The translations under genes were made by a program, and so were the position numbers. Below, piece by piece: positions 1 through 6,794 of a stretch of 13,483 bases of DNA (positions within the stretch are counted from its first letter, which is position 1; every line of letters begins with the position of its first letter). A model generated the notes under the pieces. The model made no database searches, was not told where the DNA came from, and saw only the letters and a list, made by a program, of their open reading frames with translations. Origin of the DNA: an uncultured Saprospiraceae bacterium (GTDB taxonomy: Bacteria > Bacteroidota > Bacteroidia > Chitinophagales > Saprospiraceae); contig CALHKJ010000227.1 of the NCBI GenBank assembly GCA_938033975.1, positions 1 through 13,483 on the forward strand. The letters run 5' to 3'.

Positions 1-140
1 ATACCATTACGCCCATCCACGAGAAAATATATGTTGATGCGATCAATGGAAAAGTCATAGCTAACTTTACGGAAGTATGCGACCATAGTGTGCCAGGCAA
101 AGTCAAGACAAGATATTACGGAACCAAAGATATAATTTCA
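1..140 (+). pseudogene. Fragment of M4 (thermolysin-like) metallopeptidase propeptide
   Basis: The frame is open from position 3 and its left end lies outside the window. It reads through a stretch containing KIYVDAINGKVI (about residues 8-19 of the visible frame) and then KTRYYGTKDI (about residues 35-44). This pairing, a 'YVDA-x-TGK' end of an FTP/PepSY-type propeptide followed by a 'TRYxGT' start of the mature enzyme, is typical of secreted M4 peptidases, especially those of Bacteroidota. The HExxH catalytic domain that should follow is absent: after about position 140 the frame continues without a stop into an unrelated reductase tail. It is therefore a remnant or one half of a chimeric joint, not a working peptidase. 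The GTG at 90 is not a credible start because homology continues upstream of it. The family assignment is from remembered motifs and the joint position is approximate. Confidence 0.7.
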
Positions 141-494
141 GATTCTGTTGGACAGAATATGTTTGACAATATCTTAGATAATTTAGCAAACAAAGGACGA
201 TTGGTTGTCATAGGCCTGGCCTCCGAATTAGCACAAGAACAATTTGAGAAATTGCACCAAGCTAGAGTTTATGAAAAGATATATTGGAAGGGTGCATCTA
301 TAAGATGTTTTATGAATCATTTGTATAAGGAAAAACATGAGGCCTCTAGAGCTTATCTATTTGAGCTTTATCAAAAACAACAACTCATTGTAAAACCAGA
401 CAAAACAGAATTTACCGGCATTGAGTCTATAAAAGAAGCTTCCAAATACCTATTGGCAGGAAAATCTTGTGGTAAGGTTGTGGTAAAAATATAA
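141..494 (+). pseudogene. C-terminal part of ZADH2/prostaglandin-reductase-3-like MDR oxidoreductase, N-terminus missing
   Basis: From about 141 the frame matches the last third of zinc-independent medium-chain dehydrogenases of the ZADH2 (prostaglandin reductase 3)/quinone oxidoreductase group. Visible landmarks are DSVGQNMFDNILDNL, the turn GRLVVIG, a KGASIRCF segment, FTGIESIKEA and the terminal GKSCGKVVVKI. Family members reduce activated alkenes or quinones with NADPH. Here the GroES-like domain and the nucleotide-binding GxGxxG half of the Rossmann fold, roughly 200 residues, are lacking, so the visible piece cannot be an active enzyme. It is fused in frame to a peptidase fragment upstream. 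It ends 28 bases before the MFS transporter on the same strand, so an intact version may belong to the same transcription unit. The family call is strong; whether the truncation is biological or an assembly joint cannot be told here. Confidence 0.72.
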
Positions 495-522
495 TTAACT
501 AACTTAATTAAAAATTAAAAGA

Positions 523-1782
523 ATGGCTAAGGGATCTTCAGAGTATCGTGAATTTAAATATGGCTGGCCTGTTGTTGGTTCGTCTGCTTTAGGTATTGGT
601 TTGGGCATGTCACCCCTACCGTTTTATACCATTGGTGTCTTTGTAGTTCCATTCATGCAAGAATTTGGCTGGAGTGTTTCAGATATTATGTTAGCAATTC
701 TATTCTTTTCGGTGGCTGCTCTTTTTACAAGTCCATTGATAGGTATAATAACGGATCGAATAGGTGTGAGAAAAACCATTTTGATTTCCATTTTTACTTT
801 TGCCTTAGCCTTTATGGCTTTTTCACTGAACACAGGAAACAAAACGGTTTACCTAAGCTTTTGGATTTTACTAGCTATTTTTGGATCGGGTACTTTACCC
901 ATAACTTGGACCAAAGCTATCAATGGATGGTTTAAGCACAAACGGGGATTGGCTCTTGGGCTGTCTCTTTTAGGGACAGGAATTTTTGGAGCTTTCGCTA
1001 AATATTACGCGTCCTTTTTCATTGAAAATTATGGATGGAGAACCGCATACGTTGCTCTTGCAATGCTACCTCTGTTGATCTCTCTGCCAATTGCCTTTTT
1101 CTTTTTTAGAGAACCAAATGATCCAAAAGTTGCGGACACGTATAAAAGAATGCAAGAAGAAATGAATTATACAGATGAAGAGAAAGATTACAAAAGTAAA
1201 GGCAAGACTTTAGGAGAAGCACTTAGAGATTGGAGATTCTGGATTCTTACTGCTTGTTTTATTCCAATCTCAATCGCAGTGGGCGGACCTATTCCAAATT
1301 TTGAGACAATCTTAGGATCAAAAGGATTTGAAACAACTGATGCTGTTTTGATTGCAAGTGTCGTTGGATTTTCAGTTGTTGTAGGTCGATTATTAGGAGG
1401 ATACTTACTTGATAAATTTTGGGCACCGGCAGTATCTTTTGTCTTCTTTATTATTCCAGTCATAGCTTGCTATATTTTTATACAGGAAACACTAAGTTAT
1501 AATATGGCAATTGCGGCGGTTGCAATTATTGGATTCGCAGCTGGAGTTGAATATGACCTAATGGCCTATCTGGTCTCCAAATACTTTGGGCTAAAAAACT
1601 ATAGTTCAATTTATGGAGCATTGTATGGATTTTTTGCAATTGGAGCAGGATTTGGACCCTATATTTTTGCAAGATCCTTTGATACCACAGGCAGCTACTC
1701 AACCATATTTATGTATGCAATGGGACTCTTTGTGATAGGCGCATTGCCCCTGCTGTTTCTTGGCAAATATCAATATGATTAA
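523..1782 (+). CDS. MFS transporter, OFA/monocarboxylate-transporter-like
   Basis: This 419-residue inner-membrane protein has about twelve hydrophobic segments split by a charged cytoplasmic loop (about residues 197-235), the 6+6 layout of the major facilitator superfamily. The loop between segments 2 and 3 carries the family motif A as GIITDRIGVRK (74-84), and a degenerate repeat of it, GRLLGGYLLDKFW (288-300), lies in the second half. The general look (GWPVV near the N-terminus, FGWS after helix 1, NGWFKHKRGLALG at 134-146) resembles the OFA/MCT-type carboxylate transporters that often sit beside catabolic genes. The likely job is uptake or exchange of an organic acid handled by the neighbouring enzymes; the substrate cannot be read from sequence. 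The ATG at 523 follows an A/T-rich leader without Shine-Dalgarno, as is usual in Bacteroidota. No convincing terminator follows. Confidence 0.88.
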   Translation: MAKGSSEYREFKYGWPVVGSSALGIGLGMSPLPFYTIGVFVVPFMQEFGWSVSDIMLAILFFSVAALFTSPLIGIITDRIGVRKTILISIFTFALAFMAFSLNTGNKTVYLSFWILLAIFGSGTLPITWTKAINGWFKHKRGLALGLSLLGTGIFGAFAKYYASFFIENYGWRTAYVALAMLPLLISLPIAFFFFREPNDPKVADTYKRMQEEMNYTDEEKDYKSKGKTLGEALRDWRFWILTACFIPISIAVGGPIPNFETILGSKGFETTDAVLIASVVGFSVVVGRLLGGYLLDKFWAPAVSFVFFIIPVIACYIFIQETLSYNMAIAAVAIIGFAAGVEYDLMAYLVSKYFGLKNYSSIYGALYGFFAIGAGFGPYIFARSFDTTGSYSTIFMYAMGLFVIGALPLLFLGKYQYD

Positions 1783-1812
1783 TTTTCTAATTGCATTTAT
1801 TTCTGACTGAAC

Positions 1813-1840
1813 TTTGTTTGCGAGGTCCTATATAAATTTC
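1813..1840 (+). promoter_or_regulatory. Candidate Bacteroidota-type promoter
   Basis: TTTG at 1813-1816 (repeated at 1817-1820) is followed after 16 bases by TAAATTTC at 1833-1840. The Bacteroidota housekeeping consensus is TTTG around -33 and TAnnTTTG around -7, so this differs in the last base and has slightly short spacing. It would leave a leader of about 200 bases before the VOC gene. In such AT-rich sequence a match of this quality can arise by chance. Confidence 0.25.
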
Positions 1841-2007
1841 CGACAATTGGAATAAGAAATAAAATTACCAATTTTAATATTTACGTATTACTGCATCAAG
1901 CTTATTTTATAAACTACTAGAAAAGTTAAATCATTTAAAATAGCAAAGCTTGTCCAAATCTGACAGCCCTTTTTATTATACATTATCATTCAAACAATTA
2001 GCATAAT

Positions 2008-2025
2008 TTTAGTTAATTTAGTTAA
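2008..2025. repeat. 9-base tandem repeat TTTAGTTAA x2
   Basis: TTTAGTTAA occurs twice in direct succession, 30 bases before the GTG start of the VOC gene. The inverse, TTAACTAA, is found at 495-502 in front of the MFS transporter start. The shared element could be an operator or leader feature, but A/T-rich composition alone could explain it. Confidence 0.45.
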
Positions 2026-2054
2026 CTATTAATTTACTTAATTTATTTGGGTGC

Positions 2055-3011
2055 GTGAATTATGAAATAGTAAATATCAGAGAAATCCTTTACTCAGTAG
2101 GTAATCTTACTAGTACCATAAATCTATTTGAAACATATGGTGGTTGGAATCGAATAGGAAAGTATGAAACTGATTCCTCAGTGCTCAATTTTTGGAAGCT
2201 CTCAAAGGATGTCCAGGCACAAGAAATTTTAATTCAATCAAATCATGTAGAAAATGGTCAAATAAGACTTATTAAGTTCGACAATTCCACACAACAATGC
2301 ATTCGCTCCTCCCAACAACCTTGGGATACAGGTGGAATTATGGATATCAATCTGCGCGTACATGAAGTAGAGAAAAGTTTTGAGACCTTACGTGAAATGG
2401 GCTTTCACGGATTAAGTGATCCCTTGTTACAAACCATGGGGCCTTTCAAATTGTATGACATTTTGATGCGCGGTTATGATGACACAATCATAGCATTCAC
2501 CCATCGTCTTGAGCCTCCGATGGAATTAAAATCAAAAATTAATTTGCCTACTCACGTTTACAAAAGTTCAATCACGGTAAAGGATCTTGAAGAAGCAAAA
2601 AAATTTTATGTTGAAACCTTAGGATGCAAGGTCCTGACAGAATACCAAGTCAAAAAAGATAGTCCTCAAGAAAACATGTTTGGCCTACCCCACAATCTGG
2701 CAGACAAAGTTACCTGCAAGGCGGTGATTTTTTCCATACATGGAGGCAAGGATACGGACTTTCAAATAGTATATTTTGATGGTGTAGATGGAAAAGATTT
2801 TAGCAAGCTTGCTGATGTTCCAAATAGAGGATTCGCATTGTACCGAGTGGAAGTAAATGGCATAGACTCTTACTACACAAAAGTATTAGAAACCTACACA
2901 GAATATAGACCAATGTCCGAAATGCATATAGAGCCATATGGTAAAGTAAAGTGCTTTAGTGTAAAAAGTCCAAATGGAGTCGTTTGGGAAATGTTTGAAA
3001 AACAAACTTGA
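2055..3011 (+). CDS. Two-domain VOC (glyoxalase/dioxygenase superfamily) protein
   Basis: This 318-residue protein is built from two modules of the vicinal oxygen chelate fold, about residues 1-152 and 165-318. The second is clearest: SSITVKDLEEAKKFYVETLG (171-190) is the classic first strand and helix, and KSPNGVVWEMFE (304-315) the last strand with a possible metal-ligand Glu. Other landmarks are WDTGGIMDINLR (90-101) and IEPYGKVKCFSV (292-303). Both recur in the partial gene at the right end of the window, so the two are paralogues. The usual first-strand His appears replaced (Lys170 by my alignment), so metal-dependent chemistry is uncertain. VOC proteins include extradiol dioxygenases, isomerases and binding proteins, and the reaction here cannot be assigned. 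The start must lie downstream of the in-frame TAG at 2019. The GTG at 2055 is the best choice, because the first ATG falls only at residue 96, inside the fold. Confidence 0.82.
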   Translation: MNYEIVNIREILYSVGNLTSTINLFETYGGWNRIGKYETDSSVLNFWKLSKDVQAQEILIQSNHVENGQIRLIKFDNSTQQCIRSSQQPWDTGGIMDINLRVHEVEKSFETLREMGFHGLSDPLLQTMGPFKLYDILMRGYDDTIIAFTHRLEPPMELKSKINLPTHVYKSSITVKDLEEAKKFYVETLGCKVLTEYQVKKDSPQENMFGLPHNLADKVTCKAVIFSIHGGKDTDFQIVYFDGVDGKDFSKLADVPNRGFALYRVEVNGIDSYYTKVLETYTEYRPMSEMHIEPYGKVKCFSVKSPNGVVWEMFEKQT

Positions 3012-3775
3012 TACATTTGGAAGCTATTGATAAAATATTAAGCCAGCTAAAAGGTTCCTTTGATAATTTTCAACAGTTTTGGCAAGAAAATACTGAAGAG
3101 GAAATTCATGCAAATTATGTCGATAAGCCCCACCAACATATTCATTTAAAATTTGTACTTCCCGAAGACCAAAAAAATACTGTTGAGATTCATCATTTTA
3201 CAGGAAGAAACAATGAAGAAATTGTAGGGAAACTAAAATTATCTTTTGAAATAACAAACAACAATAAGATAGAACTCATTGTAGATAATCAAAAAACTTA
3301 TGAATTGGAGTTATTTGAACAGGGTTTCAAAACTATTGATCCCTTCTTATCACTCAATGCAGATTCTTTGGAAATACATGGATTAAATATTTATGAAAAT
3401 GAGATAGCTTATAAACTAAAAAAATGTAGATACTTTGATGGTTGGTTACAATGCCCTGTTGATGGCAAAGAAGATGAGTTTTTTGAACTTAGAGGTTTGC
3501 AAATTCATGACCAAGGCGGAATGGCTCAGATCCAATATCAAGATGAAGTTTATACTGCTGAACTCACACAATTGGTTTTTGCTCATAAAATCCATATAAT
3601 GAAGTTGGCTATATACGACCTACCAATTTCAGAAATTGGTATAAATTCAAAAGCCATCAGTTATACTTGGTCTAATCCAGAAGTGAAAAGAATAGGAATT
3701 AACTTAAGAAAAATAATCTCTGGTTGGACTTACATTGAAGCTGGTTATCTTAACTCAACTAATTTACAGAAGTAA
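3008..3775 (+). CDS. CpcT/CpeT-like protein, cytoplasmic, divergent
   Basis: This 255-residue protein has no signal peptide. It is best understood by comparison with the secreted protein at 5284-6261: GSFDNFQQFW (16-25) matches GEFDNDSQLW there, and LQIHDQGGMAQI (164-175) matches LIVHNQGGKVEV near the other's C-terminus. The secreted one has clear CpcT/CpeT (phycobiliprotein chromophore lyase) landmarks, so this is inferred to be a shorter, more divergent member of the same lipocalin-like group. It lacks the RYSVHDIHL-type core strands, so it may bind rather than attach a ligand. The frame is closed by a TGA at 2996-2998 and the first internal ATG is at residue 172, so initiation must use TTG, at 3008 (overlapping the preceding stop by four bases) or at 3017. 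It lies inside the VOC-amine oxidase operon. The function is not known; the family call is moderate. Confidence 0.6.
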   Translation: MIHLEAIDKILSQLKGSFDNFQQFWQENTEEEIHANYVDKPHQHIHLKFVLPEDQKNTVEIHHFTGRNNEEIVGKLKLSFEITNNNKIELIVDNQKTYELELFEQGFKTIDPFLSLNADSLEIHGLNIYENEIAYKLKKCRYFDGWLQCPVDGKEDEFFELRGLQIHDQGGMAQIQYQDEVYTAELTQLVFAHKIHIMKLAIYDLPISEIGINSKAISYTWSNPEVKRIGINLRKIISGWTYIEAGYLNSTNLQK

Positions 3776-3805
3776 AAATCAAGAAAAGCCTTTAAAAAAT
3801 CGCCT

Positions 3806-5281
3806 ATGAAAACATCGAGACGTAAGTTTTTAGGAACCATGACTGGAGCTGCAATCATAGCAGGTTGCGCAAATCCTAAGTCATCTAACGAGTCTACAAG
3901 CAAGACTATAAATGACAAACACACTGACAAAATCATGGATGCCATTGTAGTAGGTGCAGGCCTATCTGGATTGATGGCTGCTATGACTTTAGAAGAAGCT
4001 GGCTTAGAAGTGCTTACCCTAGAAGGAAGAAATAGATTAGGAGGAAGGGTCTATACTCTGATGGATGTACCTGGCAAACCTGAGGCAGCTGGAGAATACA
4101 TCGGTGCAAATTATGCACGAATGAGAAATACAGTCAAGAAGCTGGGATTGAAACTTTACAATCCAGAAGTAAATGGCATTGATCGACCATGGATGTATAA
4201 TATTCAAGGACAAAATATAGATGCTAAGTCTTGGGAATCCCATGCATTAAATCCACTTCAAGGTGATGATCGTGCCATGCTCCCCCATCGTTTTCTTTCT
4301 CGGATATCTAATATTGACAATCCATTAAAAGACAAGGGCTTGGATTATTGGCTAAGTCCAGAAATGCAGAAATATGATATTCCTCACGATCAATATCTGC
4401 GTTCGAAGGGAGTAAGTGAGGAAGCAATAAGATTAATGAATGTAGTCATTCACTCTGGTGGAATGACAAACACCTCTGCTATCAATGAGCTCAGGAGATA
4501 TCATGTAATGGATTTTAATTCTAAGCTTAGTTTTGAAGATGGAAAATCTTGGAAAATGGTGGAAGGCGGTAATTCACTTTTACCAAAAGCTATGGCAGAA
4601 AGTCTGCAACACGAGCCAGTTCTTAACAAAACAGTCATCTCATTTAAAGAAGAAAATGGAATCGTAGAAATACAATGTGCTGATAACACCAGATATAAAG
4701 CAAGACAAGTGGTATGCAGCATTCCGATTTCAGTTCTAAGAAACGTTACATTTTTTCCTCAAATCAAAGGGATAACCAAAGATGCCATTGATCAAATTGA
4801 CTATGGCTTATCTATCCAAGCTCACTATCTTATTAAATCACCTTTCTGGGAAGAAGATGGCCTCGATGGCAACATGTGGACTGATGGACCCATCGAAAGA
4901 TTTGGAGTGAGAACCAAAAAGAAAGAGTCGGACCAAGATGCAGGGGTGGTATTTATCAATGGACCTGAGTCACTTAAATTTAGACTGATGACAGATGATC
5001 AAGTATTTGATTATGTGGAAAAAGAGCTTTATAAACTAAGACCTTCTATGGAGGACAAACTAGAAAGAATTATGATTCAATCTTGTGAACGTGATATACA
5101 CGGTGCTGGAGATTGGGTATATTGGCAACCTGGTCAAGTCACTAAATTTGGAAACCATATGCGCAAGCCACATGGCAATATTCATTTTTGTGGAGAGCAT
5201 ACAGCCATTATGGAGAGAGGAATGGAAGGGGCTTTTGAATCAGGCGAACGAGCAGCAATGGATATCATCTTAAATAGTTAA
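3806..5281 (+). CDS. Tat-exported lipoprotein flavin amine oxidase (FAD-dependent)
   Basis: This 491-residue flavoprotein belongs to the monoamine oxidase/phytoene desaturase-like superfamily. The N-terminus carries a twin-arginine signal, SRRKFLG (4-10), a hydrophobic stretch, and a lipobox IAGC ending at Cys21. The protein is thus predicted to be folded with its cofactor in the cytoplasm, exported by Tat and anchored to a membrane on the outer side of the inner membrane. FAD binding is shown by the dinucleotide motif VVGAGLSGL (48-56), the second motif EGRNRLGGRV (73-82), and the C-terminal FCGEHTA...GMEGAFESGERAA region (461-484). No obvious covalent-FAD Cys motif is seen. Family enzymes oxidise amines, or desaturate C-C or C-N bonds, with O2 as acceptor and release H2O2, which fits the peroxiredoxin two genes downstream. 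It lies 30 bases after one CpcT-like gene and 2 bases before another. The substrate is unknown. Confidence 0.87.
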   Translation: MKTSRRKFLGTMTGAAIIAGCANPKSSNESTSKTINDKHTDKIMDAIVVGAGLSGLMAAMTLEEAGLEVLTLEGRNRLGGRVYTLMDVPGKPEAAGEYIGANYARMRNTVKKLGLKLYNPEVNGIDRPWMYNIQGQNIDAKSWESHALNPLQGDDRAMLPHRFLSRISNIDNPLKDKGLDYWLSPEMQKYDIPHDQYLRSKGVSEEAIRLMNVVIHSGGMTNTSAINELRRYHVMDFNSKLSFEDGKSWKMVEGGNSLLPKAMAESLQHEPVLNKTVISFKEENGIVEIQCADNTRYKARQVVCSIPISVLRNVTFFPQIKGITKDAIDQIDYGLSIQAHYLIKSPFWEEDGLDGNMWTDGPIERFGVRTKKKESDQDAGVVFINGPESLKFRLMTDDQVFDYVEKELYKLRPSMEDKLERIMIQSCERDIHGAGDWVYWQPGQVTKFGNHMRKPHGNIHFCGEHTAIMERGMEGAFESGERAAMDIILNS

Positions 5282-5283
5282 TT

Positions 5284-6261
5284 ATGAAACAGATTATAAT
5301 TATAATATTGATGCTATTGTCGCATGGTCTACAAGCACAATCTTCTGACCCCTATGCAAGAGACTTGATACAATTGGTCGAATTTTTCGAGGGTGAGTTT
5401 GATAATGATTCTCAATTATGGTTTGAAAATAGAAGTGATTGGCCGGGTGATGATGAAAACAAACACAAAAGACTTCATGCCATTCATACCAAAGTGAATC
5501 TTCCTGAATTTGGAGAACATATTTTTTATGTAGAAGAGTACATAGATGATGATCCAGAAAATGTAATCAGACAAAGAATTGTTCATTTCTATTCTGACAT
5601 TGAAGCAGGAGGCATTGTACAAAAACTATATTTCTTAAAAGATGCAAAGAAATACCTTCACGCCCACATGGACATGGATTTATTACAAAAGATAAAACTA
5701 GATGAGGTTATGAGCTTGGAAAGCTGTAATGTAATATTCAAAAGAGAAGGAGATCAATTCTTTGGTCAAATGGAAGAGAAAAAATGTCAATTTGGAGAAG
5801 GCGAAAAACAAAGATATTCAGTCCATGACATTCATTTGTCCAGCACAAAATATTGGAGGACGGACCAAAGCTATTTGCTTGCAAATGATGAATTATATTC
5901 TGGTAATGCTTCGAATGAGCCTCATAAAATGAGAAAGGCACAAAATTATATTTGCGATATCTCTTTTACAGAGAAAGGATACTATGATCCTTCTGGAAAT
6001 GATAAAAAATATGAAAAGCTTATTGTACACAATCAAGGAGGCAAGGTAGAAGTTCACGACCCAATAAAGGACAAGAACTATATATTGCAATTGAGAGAAA
6101 AAGAATATCCGTTTTACAAAGATGGGTCAGATTTCTTTATGTTGCGATTTATTGAAAAAGATGCTACTCGATCAGAAGTAATTGTCACCACGGAGCCAAA
6201 TACAAAAAAGATATCTTTTTCACTAGGTTGGTCATCGGCATCCTGTAAAATTCAAGATTAG
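5284..6261 (+). CDS. Secreted CpcT/CpeT-family (chromophore lyase-like) protein
   Basis: This 325-residue protein starts with a Sec signal peptide (KQ, then a run of Ile/Leu, likely cleaved after LQA at about residue 18). The mature part shows the CpcT/CpeT landmarks in order: FEGEFDNDSQLWFE (35-48), HIFYVEEYIDDDP (79-91), IRQRIVHF (95-102), two cysteines at 148 and 168 around a FKREGDQFFGQM strand, and RYSVHDIHLSSTKYWRTD (177-194). CpcT/CpeT proteins attach or carry bilins on phycobiliproteins in cyanobacteria, and relatives occur in non-photosynthetic bacteria without assigned function. After about residue 220 there is an extra C-terminal region with VHNQGG (248-253), shared with the paralogue at 3008-3775. 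It begins two bases after the amine oxidase stop, so the two are surely co-expressed, and both are exported. A ligand-binding partner of the oxidase is the simplest idea; lyase activity is doubtful as no phycobiliprotein is present here. Confidence 0.78.
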   Translation: MKQIIIIILMLLSHGLQAQSSDPYARDLIQLVEFFEGEFDNDSQLWFENRSDWPGDDENKHKRLHAIHTKVNLPEFGEHIFYVEEYIDDDPENVIRQRIVHFYSDIEAGGIVQKLYFLKDAKKYLHAHMDMDLLQKIKLDEVMSLESCNVIFKREGDQFFGQMEEKKCQFGEGEKQRYSVHDIHLSSTKYWRTDQSYLLANDELYSGNASNEPHKMRKAQNYICDISFTEKGYYDPSGNDKKYEKLIVHNQGGKVEVHDPIKDKNYILQLREKEYPFYKDGSDFFMLRFIEKDATRSEVIVTTEPNTKKISFSLGWSSASCKIQD

Positions 6262-6286
6262 AAAAAACAAATTGAAAAATTAAATT

Positions 6287-6745
6287 ATGGAAATTGGAAG
6301 TAAAGCACCTGACTTTAAATTGGTCTCTATCGACTTGAAGCCTATAACCAATAAGGACTATGAAGGTAAAAACATATTACTGTTGTTTTTCCCTCTTGCC
6401 TTCACAAGTGTGTGCACACAAGAAATGTGCCTTGCAAGTGAAGATATAAACACTTACAAAGATCTAAATGCTGAGATCATTGGCATCTCAGTTGACTCGC
6501 CATTTGTTCTTAAAAAGTTTGGTGAAGAAAATAATATTGAAATTACATTGGCCTCTGATTTTGACAGAGTTGCAAGCACCGCTTACGACACATTGTTTAC
6601 GGATGACTTTTTAGGCCTTACGGGGTTTTCAAAACGTTCATCATATGTGATTGACAAAGAAGGTATGATCAGATATGCAGCAACTGCAGAAAGTGGAAAA
6701 CTTCCTGACTTTGATAAAATTAAAGAGGTTTTGCAATCTTTGTAA
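6287..6745 (+). CDS. Peroxiredoxin (PrxQ/AhpE-like thiol peroxidase)
   Basis: This 152-residue cytoplasmic peroxiredoxin has the AhpC/TSA thioredoxin fold: the N-terminal APDF (7-10), the active-site segment FPLAFTSVCTQEMC (35-48), and SSYVIDKEGMIRYA toward the C-terminus. Cys43 is the peroxidatic residue, with the P-x3-T-x2-C arrangement complete. Cys48, five residues on, is placed as the resolving Cys of PrxQ-type enzymes. It would reduce H2O2 or organic peroxides using thioredoxin or a similar thiol donor. It is the last gene of the plus operon, 25 bases after the CpcT-like gene, and is followed directly by a stem-loop. H2O2 from the amine oxidase two genes upstream is the obvious source of its substrate, although that oxidase is predicted to act outside the cytoplasm. 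Confidence 0.9.
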   Translation: MEIGSKAPDFKLVSIDLKPITNKDYEGKNILLLFFPLAFTSVCTQEMCLASEDINTYKDLNAEIIGISVDSPFVLKKFGEENNIEITLASDFDRVASTAYDTLFTDDFLGLTGFSKRSSYVIDKEGMIRYAATAESGKLPDFDKIKEVLQSL

Positions 6746-6748
6746 TGT

Positions 6749-6782
6749 ACAACGAAGCTCTATTGTCACAAAGCTTCGTTGT
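6749..6782. terminator. Stem-loop between convergent operons, probable bidirectional terminator
   Basis: A perfect 11-base inverted repeat, ACAACGAAGCT at 6749-6759 and AGCTTCGTTGT at 6772-6782, encloses a 12-base loop. It starts four bases after the peroxiredoxin stop and lies 12 bases beyond the stop of the convergent amidohydrolase gene. The plus side is followed by TCTCAAATTTTATC, only a weak U-tract, so termination efficiency is uncertain. The position between two convergent operons supports the role. Confidence 0.7.
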
Positions 6783-6794
6783 TCTCAAATTTTA

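Larger units (their letters stand above)
1783..2054. other. AT-rich intergenic region upstream of the VOC-amine oxidase operon
   Basis: This 272-base gap is the longest gene-free stretch in the window. It is strongly A/T-rich, has no plausible ORF and no clear terminator for the transporter. It probably holds the promoter of the downstream plus-strand operon. It contains a promoter-like pair near 1813-1840, a weak AATTGG...CCAATT inverted repeat around 1845-1875 and a 9-base tandem repeat at 2008-2025. I see no riboswitch or small RNA that I could support. Confidence 0.6.

Noticed and set aside
90..494. A complete 134-residue gene starting at GTG 90
   Set aside because: Recognisable peptidase propeptide sequence continues in the same frame upstream of the GTG to the window edge, so this is the tail of a longer chimeric frame.
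1783..2054. Riboswitch or small RNA in the longest gap
   Set aside because: I found only weak short inverted repeats (AATTGG/CCAATT) and A/T-rich tracts, with no conserved aptamer-like core.
5284..6261. Evidence for a cyanobacterial origin of the window
   Set aside because: CpcT/CpeT relatives occur outside cyanobacteria. There are no phycobiliprotein genes, and the remaining genes and leaders look like Bacteroidota.
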